64,000 bases of DNA from Brachyhypopomus gauderio (taxonomy: Eukaryota; Chordata; Actinopteri; Gymnotiformes; Hypopomidae), in the NCBI RefSeq assembly GCF_052324685.1, contig NC_135221.1, positions 6,989,375 to 7,053,374 of the forward strand, in the 5' to 3' direction. The translations under genes and the position numbers were made by a program. Shown here in pieces: positions 38,586 to 64,000 of this stretch. Positions within the stretch are counted from its first letter, which is position 1. Every line of letters starts with the position of its first letter. Below the pieces are notes generated by a model, which saw only the letters and a list, made by a program, of their open reading frames with translations, had not been told where the DNA came from and searched no databases.

Positions 38586-40022
38586 TTTATCATACGTTAG
38601 TTATAAGCTAGCTCTCTGGGCACGTGCCGTAAATGGGGACTAGTGGGTTGTTAATTACTGTAACCAGGGGTGTAGTGGAGGGGGGGGGGGGTCGCGGGGG
38701 GACGCGCCCTTTAGGACTACACCACTGACTGTAACTAAATAATTACTGTAACCAAGTATATACTGTAACTAAATAATTACTGTAACCAAGTATTTACTGT
38801 AACTAAATAATTACTGTAACCAAGTAATTACTGTAACTAAATTAGCTAGCATCAGAGCTTGAAGGAGGTTTCATGTTTAAAATAACCTAATACATAAGCA
38901 GGGTTGCCAACTCTCACACAATGAGCACGAGACACACGCATTTGACTGTCTTCACACGCTCTCACGCCACACATCCGATTTCTCACGCCGAAAAAAAATC
39001 TAGTTTATTTACCTCTGATTCAATGAGTTACTAGTTCGCTCTGGTGCCGACCACTGGCGATCGATCGATCGCGATATAATACTTAATTTGTGTCCATTTT
39101 ACCATTTTACATTCGCCACACCCCCCCTTATCTCTATATGGACTTAACCTTAAAAATCTATAGTAATCTTAACACCAGACCACCTCTTTAAAAGGCTTCC
39201 CTGTAAAAAGTGATAGTCAGAACGCAGATAAATCCTTCACAAGATTTATAGACTTATATTCCACTCTAAAGTTTGCTAGACTCACCTTATCAAGCTGTCT
39301 AATGTATCCTTCAGTGAAGCGTTTTCATTTGCATGTAATGATGGGTATTTGTGTACGTCTGTGTGCGTGTTCATGTCTATGTGTGTGTGTGTGTGTGTGT
39401 GTGTTTACATTCTTGTTTTCAGCCTAGTCATCTGCTGATCATGATTTCCTCACATGAATGCAGGGATGTTTCGTAGCAATTACAAGCGGATTTCTGCATG
39501 TCATGAGTTTTTTGTTAGTTTCATGTGTATCTATAGTGTGTAAGGCTAATTATATAGACCGAGGATGCAGAAGTCTGAGCTCAGCCAATGAGATTACAAA
39601 GACCTAGAATTCTATGCAATGCTATGTAAATGTCAGAAACAAATAAATAAACAAAGAACTCATTTGCATCTATTTTAATTGTGCAATATGAATATTTGAC
39701 AACAGTTTATTAACTAAAACTTTAACTTATTAACTTATTCTACATAATAGTTCATCGATCACAACAATACTAATAATCATGAATATAAAGATTTGTAATG
39801 TATGCACCAAATCCATCGATTCTTATTATTTACAGTATCTACAAGCTGGATTCAGAGATACATGAAAGGTATCATAACATAAATAATACATAAATAATAA
39901 TTGCCTTTACAACATAAATAATAAATATATATAACATTAAATAACTTTTTTTTTTTTTTTTTTTTTTGGAGCAAGCACATTCAGTTCAGGAATCTTCACA
40001 ATGCTGGCACAGCATCTGGATG

Positions 40023-41177
<1,155 letters not shown>

Positions 41178-41220
41178 CTACTGTTGGACCATACACAAGT
41201 ACAGGGGAAACGTCACTTGC

Positions 41221-44200
41221 CATTTTCAGGTTCCTCATGGCTGTTCCACTCAGACATAATCGTCTCTGAAGCCTAGCAGAAAGAAATCAGAAAATATGCA
41301 AATCACAAACAAATGTAGCACATTTGATTGGCATAACCATCATCTTGCCTTTTCTAACACAAACAATTCACAAACAGTACAAGAAGGTAAGTGTAGTGTT
41401 TAGGCAGCAAAAAAACCTTTTCAGAAGTACATCTGCTTCTGGAAACAAATCACCCATTTATGACTCTCTGAAGTTTTTGATGTAAGGGGAAAGACAGGTC
41501 ATAGCTGCTCTGCACCTAAAACAGACACATACGATAATGTTTTGGACATACATGAACAAATGACATTAAAGTTCAAGCTTAAGGCTGACTATGTACTATC
41601 TGTCAGATTTGATTTCAACAGCCACGTGAAGTGTACCTTCATGGTAGTCAGACAGGCGGTGCGAAAATCGACACTGCTACTGCTGCTCACAATACTCTTT
41701 ACAGAGCTCAGAATCACCGACATGGCAGACTGAAGCCTCTCTTGGGACTATACACACAATCATATGCAGGCACACACTCAAACACAATGAAGCCAAATGC
41801 AGCTGTGAGCTGTGAGAATATATGAAGTTAAATTAAATGAATGGTGTCAAAACGTCTTGCCTTGTTTCTTTTTAGAAATCCCCTGAGGGCACTTTTCAGT
41901 AACGACTGCAGGGCTGATCTTACTTTGTCATCATTGTACCAAAGCACCTTGTCCAAACATCTCTCTAAAGTTTCTTCACTCCCTTAATATAATGTAAAAG
42001 GTAAAACAGACAGTGGTTACAACAAACGAAAATCCACTGCAGGTAAACTACAGACCCAGGAAGCATTACAAATGCAGGATGAACTGGGTCTAGCCGCTGC
42101 AGCAGGACTCACTGATCTGAACCGTACCGATGACGTCAGAGAGCTGGGAGTGGAAGGGGTCTCTGTACTCGAAGAGAAGGAAAAGCATGACAGTCTGCTG
42201 CACGGTGTGCTCAGGCTCAACCCGCCTCCCCTGCGGTTGAGTGTCGTCCTCATCGTCTACAGAAAACTCCACCTCACAGGACACAGATCCTAGATAGACA
42301 AAAAAAGCCACATACTTTGAGCATCACATGAACTAAACACCTTTTACAAAGGGGATTGTTGATTATTTTTTTTGTGTGTTACTGAGGAGATGGCCTTCCT
42401 TAGTGTTCCCCCTCAAACCGAACCCTGTACGTATATTACCCTGACCGCTTTGCGACTCTGCGTGGCGGACTCGAGCCAGCCCCAGCTCCACCCAGGCCGG
42501 GGAGTCAGCCAGGCTGTGGAGGAAGCTCAGCTGGGTCGCCCCTTCTCCTCTCTTCAGAGGAACACCACTGGGACTGTACACCAACACGTGACACGGATGT
42601 TAAGGTACAACTGCTCACAAGTCGAGGCAAAGCAAGTTCATTTGCTCATTAAGACATGACATAAGATTACATCACCATCATTGTAGTAAGATAATGTAGT
42701 GGAGAGAAGATATAATACCCTTGTTATTGTTATATGCCTCAATTATATATGTTATATATGCCTCAATTCAGTCATATCAAATTAACAAGGCTGCTGTAAC
42801 AGTATGTGCTCATTAGCACAACATAATTATGCACACCCCAAAACTGAGGGATGCCATAACTGTATCTAAAAAATACACTCTGCCAGTGACAGTTATCTTT
42901 ACATTACAAAGGATATGTGTATATGTGAAAGTCGAGTTGGCCAGTTAGGGTACTGGTCCATACAGGGCCTGAGGGTGGCCAGGGTAGCCATACTCAACTC
43001 TCCACACAACCCTGCCTCCATGACTTCAGAAGGCAGTAGGAGAGCCACTCTCTCCCCCAAAACAGGGTGCATTCTCGTACATGTAGGGAGGCATGCCATG
43101 GTGAACGGAGTCCTTTGGAGAAAAGTATCACAGATAGCAAGGTTTGATCTTCAGAGTTTTAAGTTAATCAATTATTAATAGCCTGACTTTGTGATTATCA
43201 AAAATATGTGAAAACTGTATTAGGTGAATAAAATTCCAAACTGTGCCATGTGGTTTTTATAGAAATAAGGACTAACTGGGAAAATATGGTACTGTCCATG
43301 GAAATGGCATGATCCATAAGTGAAAGTCTATTCTTGGCTCTATAAGGGAAAAAATTGCAATAATTAGCTGGTAGCACAGTGGGACTATGGAACAACAAGG
43401 GTGACTGGCATTTAATTTGACCTGAATACTTGGCTGTGTGAGTGTTCTTTATCCCTGACTTTGAAGACAATCGTGACCTATATTAGATAAAGAATGATTG
43501 AAACCCAGTTTCACTAGTGTGGTTAGCCAGAAGTCATGTTAAAACTACTGTGTTTAGAATGACCAGTCCCTGACCTTACCTTAGCATTAACAAGACTGAG
43601 TCTTTGAAGAAATGTTGCAGTAGCGGCCTCCGTTTCCTGCTTGTCCTGGTCGTCCTATAAGAAACCAAATTAATCTGATGGATCTGCATCACACATACAC
43701 TCATGCTGGGTTAAAACACATTTTCTTTGTGATTGGTGACTAGACATACAAACCTGGAACGAGCAAACAAAATGCAAAGGCCCAAAGATGTTTGAGAACA
43801 TTTGAAGGTCTTCTTCACAAGGACAGTCACAAAAATAGATACTGGAAGAAAGTCTCGCTGTAGCCTCTAAAAAAGGCAAAACAAATAAAAACAATACAGA
43901 TTATTAATAGTCAACTTTCAAAATGCGCCTTTTTGTGTTACACAACTCTTAAAAATAAGTTGCTAGGCTTAATAAAAAAAACCTGCCATTCTGGACATGT
44001 TCCTCTGACATTCTGAAACACCAAGGACCAGCAGATGCAACTGTAAACAAGCAAAATTGATTTCTCAATCTAATTAAGTAAACAAATAAGTAACTGCCTT
44101 AATTGCTTCCTCGGACCGGTGTACGTTGGTCGTCTGACAGCCTGCATGCTGTGGACCCGCAGAACCAGCAAGCCCCCTCGGCCGTCTGGACGAGCACTGC

Positions 44201-44525
44201 TACGTTTAGACTCAGTGTAATCATTACGGGTCAGAACCATCAGTAACCTGATAACCTGAAAGAAAGTGAACGCAGACACAGTTTCTCCCAAAAACTAAAC
44301 ACAACTGCTGCATGTCTACGTTGAGCCACACCTCAGTAGTAGAGAGAAGATTAGCTAGATAGCTAACGAGTCATGAAACCCACTCAGTCAACGTTAACAC
44401 AGAGAACTCTCCCCCTCTGTAGCTAGAAAGTTGGTTACCACCACAGTTTTATCGTGCTGTGAGAAGAATTCATAATTTAAAAAAGGCCAATTAGTTTTAA
44501 CTACCTGCTGCAGTTTAGATGTCAT
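41221..44525 (-). pseudogene. TOP6BL-like gene, copy 4, lacking the last exon
   Basis: Start codon at 44523-44525; ends at the short exon near 41221-41272 and lacks the last exon, as copy 3 does. It has Tyr in exon 2 (like copy 1) but His in exon 3 (like copies 2 and 3), a mixed pattern. In the ancestral order this copy would be the neighbour upstream of PABP copy 5. Confidence 0.6.
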
Positions 44526-45942
44526 TTTATCATACGTTAGTTATAAGCTAGCTCTCTGGGCACGTGCCGTAAATGGGGACTAGTGGGTTGTTAATTACTG
44601 TAACCAGGGGTGTAGTGGGGGGGGGGGGGGGGGGGGGTCGCCGAACTGACTGTAACTAAATAATTACTGTAACCAAGTATATACTGTAACTAAATAATTA
44701 CTGTAACCAAGTATTTACTGTAACTAAATAATTACTGTAACCAAGTAATTACTGTAACTAAATTAGCTAGCATCAGAGCTTGAAGGAGGTTTCATGTTTA
44801 AAATAACCTAATACATAGCAGGGTTGCCAACTCTCACACAATGAGCACGAGACACACGCATTTGACTGTCTTCACACGCTCTCACGCCACACATCCGATT
44901 TCTCACGCCGAAAAAAAATCTAGTTTATTTACCTCTGATTCAATGAGTTACTAGTTCGCTCTGGTGCCGACCACTGGCGATCGATCGATCGCGATATAAT
45001 ACTATAATTTGTGTCCATTTTACCATTTTACATTCGCCACACCCCCCCTTATCTCTATATGGACTTAACCTTAAAAATCTATAGTAATCTTAACACCAGA
45101 CCACCTCTTTAAAAGGCTTCCCTGTAAAAAGTGATAGTCAGAACGCAGATAAATCCTTCACAAGATTTATAGACTTATATTCCACTCTAAAGTTTGCTAG
45201 ACTCACCTTATCAAGCTGTCTAATGTATCCTTCAGTGAAGCGTTTTCATTTGCATGTAATGATGGGTATTTGTGTACGTCTGTGTGCGTGTTCATGTCTA
45301 TGTGTGTGTGTGTGTGTGTGTGTGTTTACATTCTTGTTTTCAGCCTAGTCATCTGCTGATCATGATTTCCTCACATGAATGCAGGGATGTTTCGTAGCAA
45401 TTACAAGCGGATTTCTGCATGTCATGAGTTTTTTGTTAGTTTCATGTGTATCTATAGTGTGTAAGGCTAATTATATAGACCGAGGATGCAGAAGTCTGAG
45501 CTCAGCCAATGAGATTACAAAGACCTAGAATTCTATGCAATGCTATGTAAATGTCAGAAACAAATAAATAAACAAAGAACTCATTTGCATCTATTTTAAT
45601 TGTGCAATATGAATATTTGACAACAGTTTATTAACTAAAACTTTAACTTATTAACTTATTCTACATAATAGTTCATCGATCACAACAATACTAATAATCA
45701 TGAATATAAAGATTTATAATGTATGCACCAAATCCATCGATTCTTATTATTTACAGTATCTACAAGCTGGATTCAGAGATACATGAAAGGTATCACAACA
45801 TAAATAATACATAAATAATAATTGCCTTTACAACATAAATAATAAATATATATAACATTAAATAACTTTTTTTTTTTTTTTTTTTTTGGAGCAAGCACAT
45901 TCAGTTCAGGAATCTTCACAATGCTGGCACAGCATCTGGATG

Positions 45943-47934
<1,992 letters not shown>

Positions 47935-48286
47935 TTACGAGGGTCGACGCTCGTAGACCACCTATACTACTTCACAGCCAATTCAAACCGCTACAATTTT
48001 TAAAAGTGACTTAACATTTTTCAAATGCTTGCGTCGTTTAAAATGTCTTTAAAAGAAAGCGTCACTACATAATAATGGGTAACTAACAACCAAGACGTCG
48101 AAACTCGGCCGTTCTCTAGTTGGGCCTGTTGCTAACGCGTCTAGCGCCACAGCAACGCGTGATTAGCTGCTGTGCTGGGTCTCCGTCATAAATCCAGTTC
48201 AGTTGGGGTCGTTCAGAACAGCCGGGGTTTCGGCCAACATAAATATTCTTTTGACAGTATGTGAATGCTTTTTTAATATATACATT

Positions 48287-48611
48287 TGCAGGGTTGCCAA
48301 CTCTCACGCATTGAGCGTGAGATACACGCATTTGACTGTCTTCACACGCTCACATGCCACACTTCCGATTTCTCACGACGAAAAAAAAATCTATGGTCCA
48401 TAGTTTATTTACCTCTGATTCATATCTATGATTAAATGAGTTACTAGTTCGCTCTGGTGCCAACCACTGTCGATCGATCGATCGATCGCGATAATATAAT
48501 ACTTAATTTGTGTCCATTTTACACCCCCCCCCCCCGTCAACAATTTACACTCGCCACCCCCCCAGGTTCAAATCTCACTCCAAGTGATCTTGAAAAGTTG
48601 ACAACCCTGCA
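48287..48611. mobile_element. MITE with terminal inverted repeats, copy 5
   Basis: Third copy of the element seen at 3770-4100 and 18356-18682; same ends, shortest C run of the three. Confidence 0.7.
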
Positions 48612-50704
48612 TAAATACACAAATACTTACACATATCGATATCTGCTCAAACAAAAAATGGTTTTATTTCTCATGTTGGAATTTTGGCGTGAATATGAAA
48701 TTGACCACACGGATCCTGTAAAATTATTTCCCACCTAAACTTTATATACTATTTCTAATCATACTGAGCCCATTCATTATTATTATTATAGTAGCCACAT
48801 TTATCACTGAGTTTTTGTCAGTTTTATTAAATTTACTCCAGCCATATTACCCTATTAGCCAGACTTGATCAGCGTTATTACATCATCCTTCATTCATAAA
48901 TCAGTCTAATTATGACTGACCACAGATCAGTATTTCTGCAGCCACATCACGTTTAGCCATGTAATCACTGACCAGATCAGTGTTCCTGCAACCTCACTCA
49001 GCCATCACTCTATTTATGCCTATAACCACCATTCCTGTATCAATGTTTCTTTCCGGCAAAAATTGAAGACACAAACTACTTTCAACATGACAAAGGGAAC
49101 ATGGAAGTGCATCACATAAACATATTGTAAAAAATGGATCAAAATAAAAATGTGCGGTGATATCTAATCTTATTTTATTGGCTGGCAGAAGACGCCTGAG
49201 AGGCTGGCAGAAGTCAATTTTACATTCATGGCATTGGATCAGAACTGATGATTCAGTGCAGTTCCTGTAATTCTTAACAAACGATGCATTCACACAGCCT
49301 AACAAAGTGCAAAAAACATAAACAAACAAAAAACTTCAATGTGGACCATTGTAAATATTGGACATTTAATTATAGGCCAGATTCATGAACAACTAAGTCT
49401 AGTCTTGGACTAAACTGAAGTGCTGATGTTGACTCAGTGTTGCAAATAGTTTTAGTCTAGAATAAGGCTTAAACTGGGTCTGGAAATCTGGCCTTATAAT
49501 AGCTATAATCATTCCATTCACAGTGTGTTTCCTCAGTATGGTCCCAGTTTTAGGCATCAGTATGCCTACTTATTAACTCAAACCTGAGAGTCCACATTAT
49601 TCCAGCACAAATACATGATTTTCATAGCATTAACTATGACATATTTAAAGAGAAAGGTCATTTCAATAGTTCAATTCAATGTATAAGTAAGAAAGCCTAT
49701 GTAAGATCACTACAGATAAACACATTTACCTGCTTTTGTTAGGGCATAAGCCATTTAAATCTATACATTAAGTATATCACACACATCATTCTTTTCAAAT
49801 TCTAGTTGTAATACAGAATCTGTTCTGGTGTCAGACCTAGATGAATGATACACCTACAGTACATTTTGAGAGGACTGTACGTTTTGGTTGTGCCTTTGAG
49901 TCTTCAAAGGGCATCACTCAATAATTTATACTAGTCTTAACACTATCTAAGTGTACAGTACATATTTAGTTTTATTCCCTGGTTTGGCGTCCTTGTACAC
50001 AATATAAGGTGCATTTCATCAAGTGTTCCCAAGAGGCTTGTGAGTGGACAGACAGAAAAGTAAAATAAATTTCATCTCACTTGAATTATACGGCAGCCAC
50101 TAGTCATTTGATGACCTAGATTTATATACAGTGTCCAGCAAATTGTAAATATTCTTTTGATGTAGTCAATTTACTCTGTATTCTATGCAATTACTTGAGC
50201 AGGTGTGCACAGAAAAGAACAGATGGTGGCCACAAAATCACTGAATTGTGAATCAGGATGTCTCAATTTGCATAACTACACATCTTGACATACCAAGCAC
50301 AAAGGCCATTGTGTCATTTTGTGGTTTTCACAGCAGGTGGTGTGATTTTCACTGTTGCGTGCAATCCAAACTTGACATGTTCTTAATGTAAGATATACCT
50401 TCATGCTCTTATTTAAAGATCGTATCAAGGAACTTTTTCTCTTGTAAGTTCTCACTTAGCAATAAATAGGTGTGAAATAAAAAAAATATGGCACATGATT
50501 ATTCAAACAGTACCAAAACAAAGTAAAATGCCACAAGTACATCACACTTCTGATTTCAAGTGTATTAGGCAGACGTGGTGCTGGACTTAGGAAGGCTCCG
50601 TTGCCACTCCAGAAGTACATGCCTGAATGTTGCAGGTTCCAGTTTCTCATTTTAAGAGTACTCAGAAGCATAAGGTCCTTTGATTTCACGAGCTTCACAT
50701 AATT
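48612..50704 (-). other. adam19 3' UTR and intergenic region, copy 5
   Basis: AT-rich sequence after the adam19 stop. AATAAA on the minus strand occurs near 49971-49976 and at 49174-49179, either of which could end the transcript. No convincing coding exon is seen. Confidence 0.4.
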
Positions 50705-60569
<9,865 letters not shown>

Positions 60570-63500
60570 CTTAAACAAAGACAAAAGAGGACATATGGAT
60601 TAATACTACATATCATGAACACTACAGATGAACATCTTTCAGCTCTTACCCAAAGGAGTAACTTAAACATGCCACTGTTGTTTTTACTTATCTTCTGTAA
60701 AGAGTAAATCACGATTTGACATACTAGGTGCAGCTCACACAGATCTCCTCACCCAAAAGGATTCTTTAATGATCTAATATACCTAAAAGGATATTTGGAT
60801 AAGGGTGTGGAGACGAGGCCTGTCTATGCTGCCTCCAAACTCCAGACCTGCTTAGTTTGATGCATAATCAATCAGTTAGTAAAAGGGTTTTGCTTTTACA
60901 ACACTATTCTTCTTCAGGCTGTCAGCTTAGAGTTAAATTGCATTACGTATCAAAAGTGTGTGATGTTTGACACCATCCTCACTTCCTCTTATCACCACAT
61001 GCACACAATCTTCACTGCCATAAAGGGCTCCGCGATTTCATCTCCGTGGACATCCTGGGTCAGAATTAAAGTTGGGGTCATATCTAAGGAGCGCTAGTGC
61101 AGTGAGTAGATGACAACCTGACAGCTGACTGTACAGAGAAATAGAGGAAGAAGCGGTGTCAAAGTGAACCACTTTTATATGCTTACTGGAACAGTTGTTT
61201 TCCCTTGAAAGATATTTCTACTGAAATTTTGTAGGTTTGTCTGGCTTTTTGGTGGTCTTTCCACCTGTCCAATAAAGAAACTAGGCAACATTTCAGCTGT
61301 TTTCAGTCTAGACAGAGAAACTTAGGTACCTGATTACAAATAACTTATTCCTGGGTAGGAACATCCTTATCCTGACTTCTATTCTTAATAATACAATTTA
61401 CAGAAAACAAATGAAACTACAAACTTGTCTGTTTACCACAGCATAAAAGTAGGTATGCAATGGAAAGCTTGTTTGTTGTATGGTTTCACCTGAAATTCAT
61501 TGGGGATACAGTGGGTGAAGTACTTATGGGGTTTCTGCATTATAATGAATTCACGGTATAGTAATGTCAGCTGATTTCAGAAAAGCTCACAGGAGTAATG
61601 TCCAGAGAAACATTACTATAGTAAGCGATTAGGGTTTCACTAGCTGTCTTCCTGCCTACCGGACACCAACATGTTGCCCTTTATCAAAGAAGTACCACAT
61701 TCAACTGGTTCTCTACTAATCACAGACATAGCCACCTTAAATAGAAGGGCTTTCAAGGCCCGATCATCGCCTGTGACACTCTTCCACCTCCCACTGACAA
61801 ACAGCGGGACAGGGTGAGAGAGGGGTCAGCGCTCAGTATCAGTCCAACACGGAGGCTCACTGTCTCTCCATGTTTATACTGGAAGCTTTAACAAAGTGCT
61901 GGACACAGTCCAGGCTTACTGGGGTACGACCTGATGACCACCATGCGGGAACACATTGCAGGGCTGCCCACACAGCCTTCTGGGATACGACTGAGCGAGA
62001 TAATCTCTGCAAGGGAGAAAAAGGTGTCATGCTAATATGCTAGACAGACACATAGTCTGATATCAGTGAATATTTCATTATTTAAAAAAACATAAATGTG
62101 ACAAATTATAAATCTGGCTTCAAAACAGAGCTAAAGGATAACTTTTGACAAGTGCTGCATTTGTTTTTCACATACTGTAGGTTACATTAGCACCGGTGCA
62201 CCCAGCCATTGCCATAATTAGCTTTATTGTATGCTAACATTAGCGGGTCTCATGACTAATGCTACTGCATGAGCGCTGACAGGCAGGCATCAGCTGCAAG
62301 GGGGTTCTGGCACTACAGCACTGCACACATGGAGACAAATGCTTTGCATTTTCTACCAAAATGCTTTTCCTTTGACTCTGAGTTTTTGATCCTAACTGAA
62401 ATATTCAGTGACTACAGAAATATCAAGCATCCTGACTTACATCGTGATGAAGAGTGCAGTAAAACAATTCTGCTGCGATTCCAGATCATCTATAAATACA
62501 CCTCCATTCCCGTAATAACTGGGCACGAATGCAGAGACCAGCTTTGCTCTCGCTCAGACACACATGTGTTGGGTCACTCTCCTCATAATGGCCACATGGC
62601 CACAGAACCGGCCGGAGGGCCCATGGTTGCATGAAGGGTAGTGGGGCACAGAGCCCCGACCCAGAGCCCCACAGCGGCACCGCCAGAACAATGGCCGCTT
62701 ATTGAAGCCTCAGCGACAGTGAGAGGGAAACAACGCCGGCTCTCAGGGTCCTGCAGGGTGACCTGCGGCGGGCGCTATATCCAGACTCGGGGCAGTGCGT
62801 TACGTCACGGAACTACAGGGGCAGAAAGGGGAGATGAGTGGGCATCGTGGGTAGGGTGGGCTGAGATGGGGTATCTTCTTGCCTTCCATACTGTAGTAGT
62901 GTGCTTGTACTAGTGAGCTGATGACAGTGTGGCCTTTAAAAGTGGCACCCCAGTACTGGTGTGGGACAGGGCCCAGCTACGCTCTCGTCCTGGAAGGAAG
63001 ACTAAAACACACGCGCAGGTAAAAATAGACATGCTTATTACAGAAAGCTAAGCAGGGCTGTGGTATGTTACTAGCGCTGGTGATAGCAGGTTCATACATT
63101 CTACTGAAACACTCAAGCTGCTGCATGCTCCATGTACTAATTTAGAAGCTGGAGAAGTTGTTACAAGAGACACAACTGTCAGAAACTTGCACATCTTAAA
63201 TTTTTTGGAACATGATGTTAGATGCTCAGTTTTTATCAACTTTTTAAGTAAACACTATGATTATTAGGACAGGGAGACGCTGACCCCAGATCAGCAATTA
63301 CTGTGAAACTCTTGATGTTTCCAGGTTTCTAGGATAACCAGGATACACAAATAACAACTCATTACCTTTATGGTCATTTATAAATTCCTATTTTTAACAC
63401 AACGCTCATTCCACCTCCCAACTGCTTATATAGATGGCTTTAAGGAGACTGCAGCGTTTCTGCAAAGTACATTTTTGTTTATAGTTCATTTTCTTTATTA

Positions 63501-64000
63501 GATTTCTGAACTATTCACCATACTTAGTATGGTGAACTATTTTGATCCCTAGCCATTGGGAAGCCATTGCAGAAGGGCAACTTACTCATAGTCTTCTTCC
63601 ATCTTTAAGAAAATGTATTTTATTAGGTTTATTCTAAAATCACTTCTGTTTTCCTGTCTAATTCTTCTTCTTCTCCCCTCCTCTCCTACAGTAAAGTTGT
63701 GTGTTAAAGCATCTCCCACCATACTCATAAGTCAGTGGGGCTGGCTTCACATCCAGCCAGGTTCCAGGAGCTGGAAGCAGCCCAGACAGGCCGGAGATGG
63801 AGTGCCAAGCGTTTGAGACATGGCTGTCTGGCAACGGCTTAAACAAAGAATTCAGTTGAGCTGGGGAGGGGCAGGGTGGGGACGCAGGGCAGGCAGGGTC
63901 AGCAACGTTCACTCCCAGCCCCGGTGACATCACTCTGATCAGGGGTACAGCTGGGGTGCATTAGAGAGAGATATGAAATAATAGTAACGTATGAATTTGT
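60570..64000. other. No recognised gene; presumably an adam19 5' intron
   Basis: The upstream prodomain exons and signal peptide of adam19 should lie in this direction. I looked on the minus strand for a 1-base-phase exon ending before 60569 and did not find a convincing one. A pyrimidine-rich acceptor near 62010 opens a short frame (IISLSRIPEGCVGS) that does not resemble ADAM19 closely enough to call. The GC-richer patch at 62630-62830 has no gene evidence. Confidence 0.4.

Noticed and set aside
61885-62015. Possible adam19 prodomain exon after a pyrimidine-rich acceptor near 62010
   Set aside because: The translation does not resemble ADAM19 prodomain beyond a few residues and no good donor is found in phase.
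63658-63933. A 91-codon minus-strand frame at the window edge, considered as the adam19 first exon
   Set aside because: It has no signal peptide, no prodomain similarity and no convincing donor at its 3' end.

Overview
The window looks like nuclear DNA of a teleost fish. Genes are split by GT-AG introns, and there are long CA, GT and CT microsatellites, hAT-type miniature transposons and an LTR element. Three gene families fill it, all read from the minus strand: an intronless cytoplasmic poly(A)-binding protein gene of the PABPC1 type, an ADAM19-type metalloprotease-disintegrin gene, and a multi-exon gene that I can only tentatively compare with TOP6BL (C11orf80, a meiotic TopoVI-like subunit). 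There is no bacterial or viral gene content and no CRISPR array.

The dominant structure is a tandem segmental duplication. The same landmark (GTTAGTTATAAGCTAGCTC) occurs at 1, 14577, 32657, 38596 and 44536, which defines five copies. Copy 1 (1-14576) holds, left to right, a full-length PABP gene (1426-3375), an adam19 3' remnant (6194-10000) and a complete TOP6BL-like gene (10819-14566). Copy 2 (14577-32656) has the same layout with a one-base frameshift in PABP and a 3.5 kb LTR element (19048-22539). Copies 3 and 4 (32657-38595, 38596-44535) share one internal deletion of about 8.6 kb. It removes the first half of PABP, all of adam19 and the last TOP6BL-like exon. Copy 5 (from 44536) has a full-length PABP and runs into the parental-looking adam19 gene, whose recognisable exons extend right to 60569. 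The start of adam19 (signal peptide, first prodomain exons) was not found and may lie beyond 64000.

The simplest history is an ancestral order TOP6BL-like - PABP - adam19. A tandem duplication then joined an adam19 intron (near 10106 in copy 1) to sequence 3' of the TOP6BL-like gene. Unequal exchange, an internal deletion and an LTR insertion followed. Sequence variants are mosaic between copies. No expression data are available here, so whether the extra copies are active is unknown. All gene calls come from reading translations and splice signals by eye; no alignment or database search was run.
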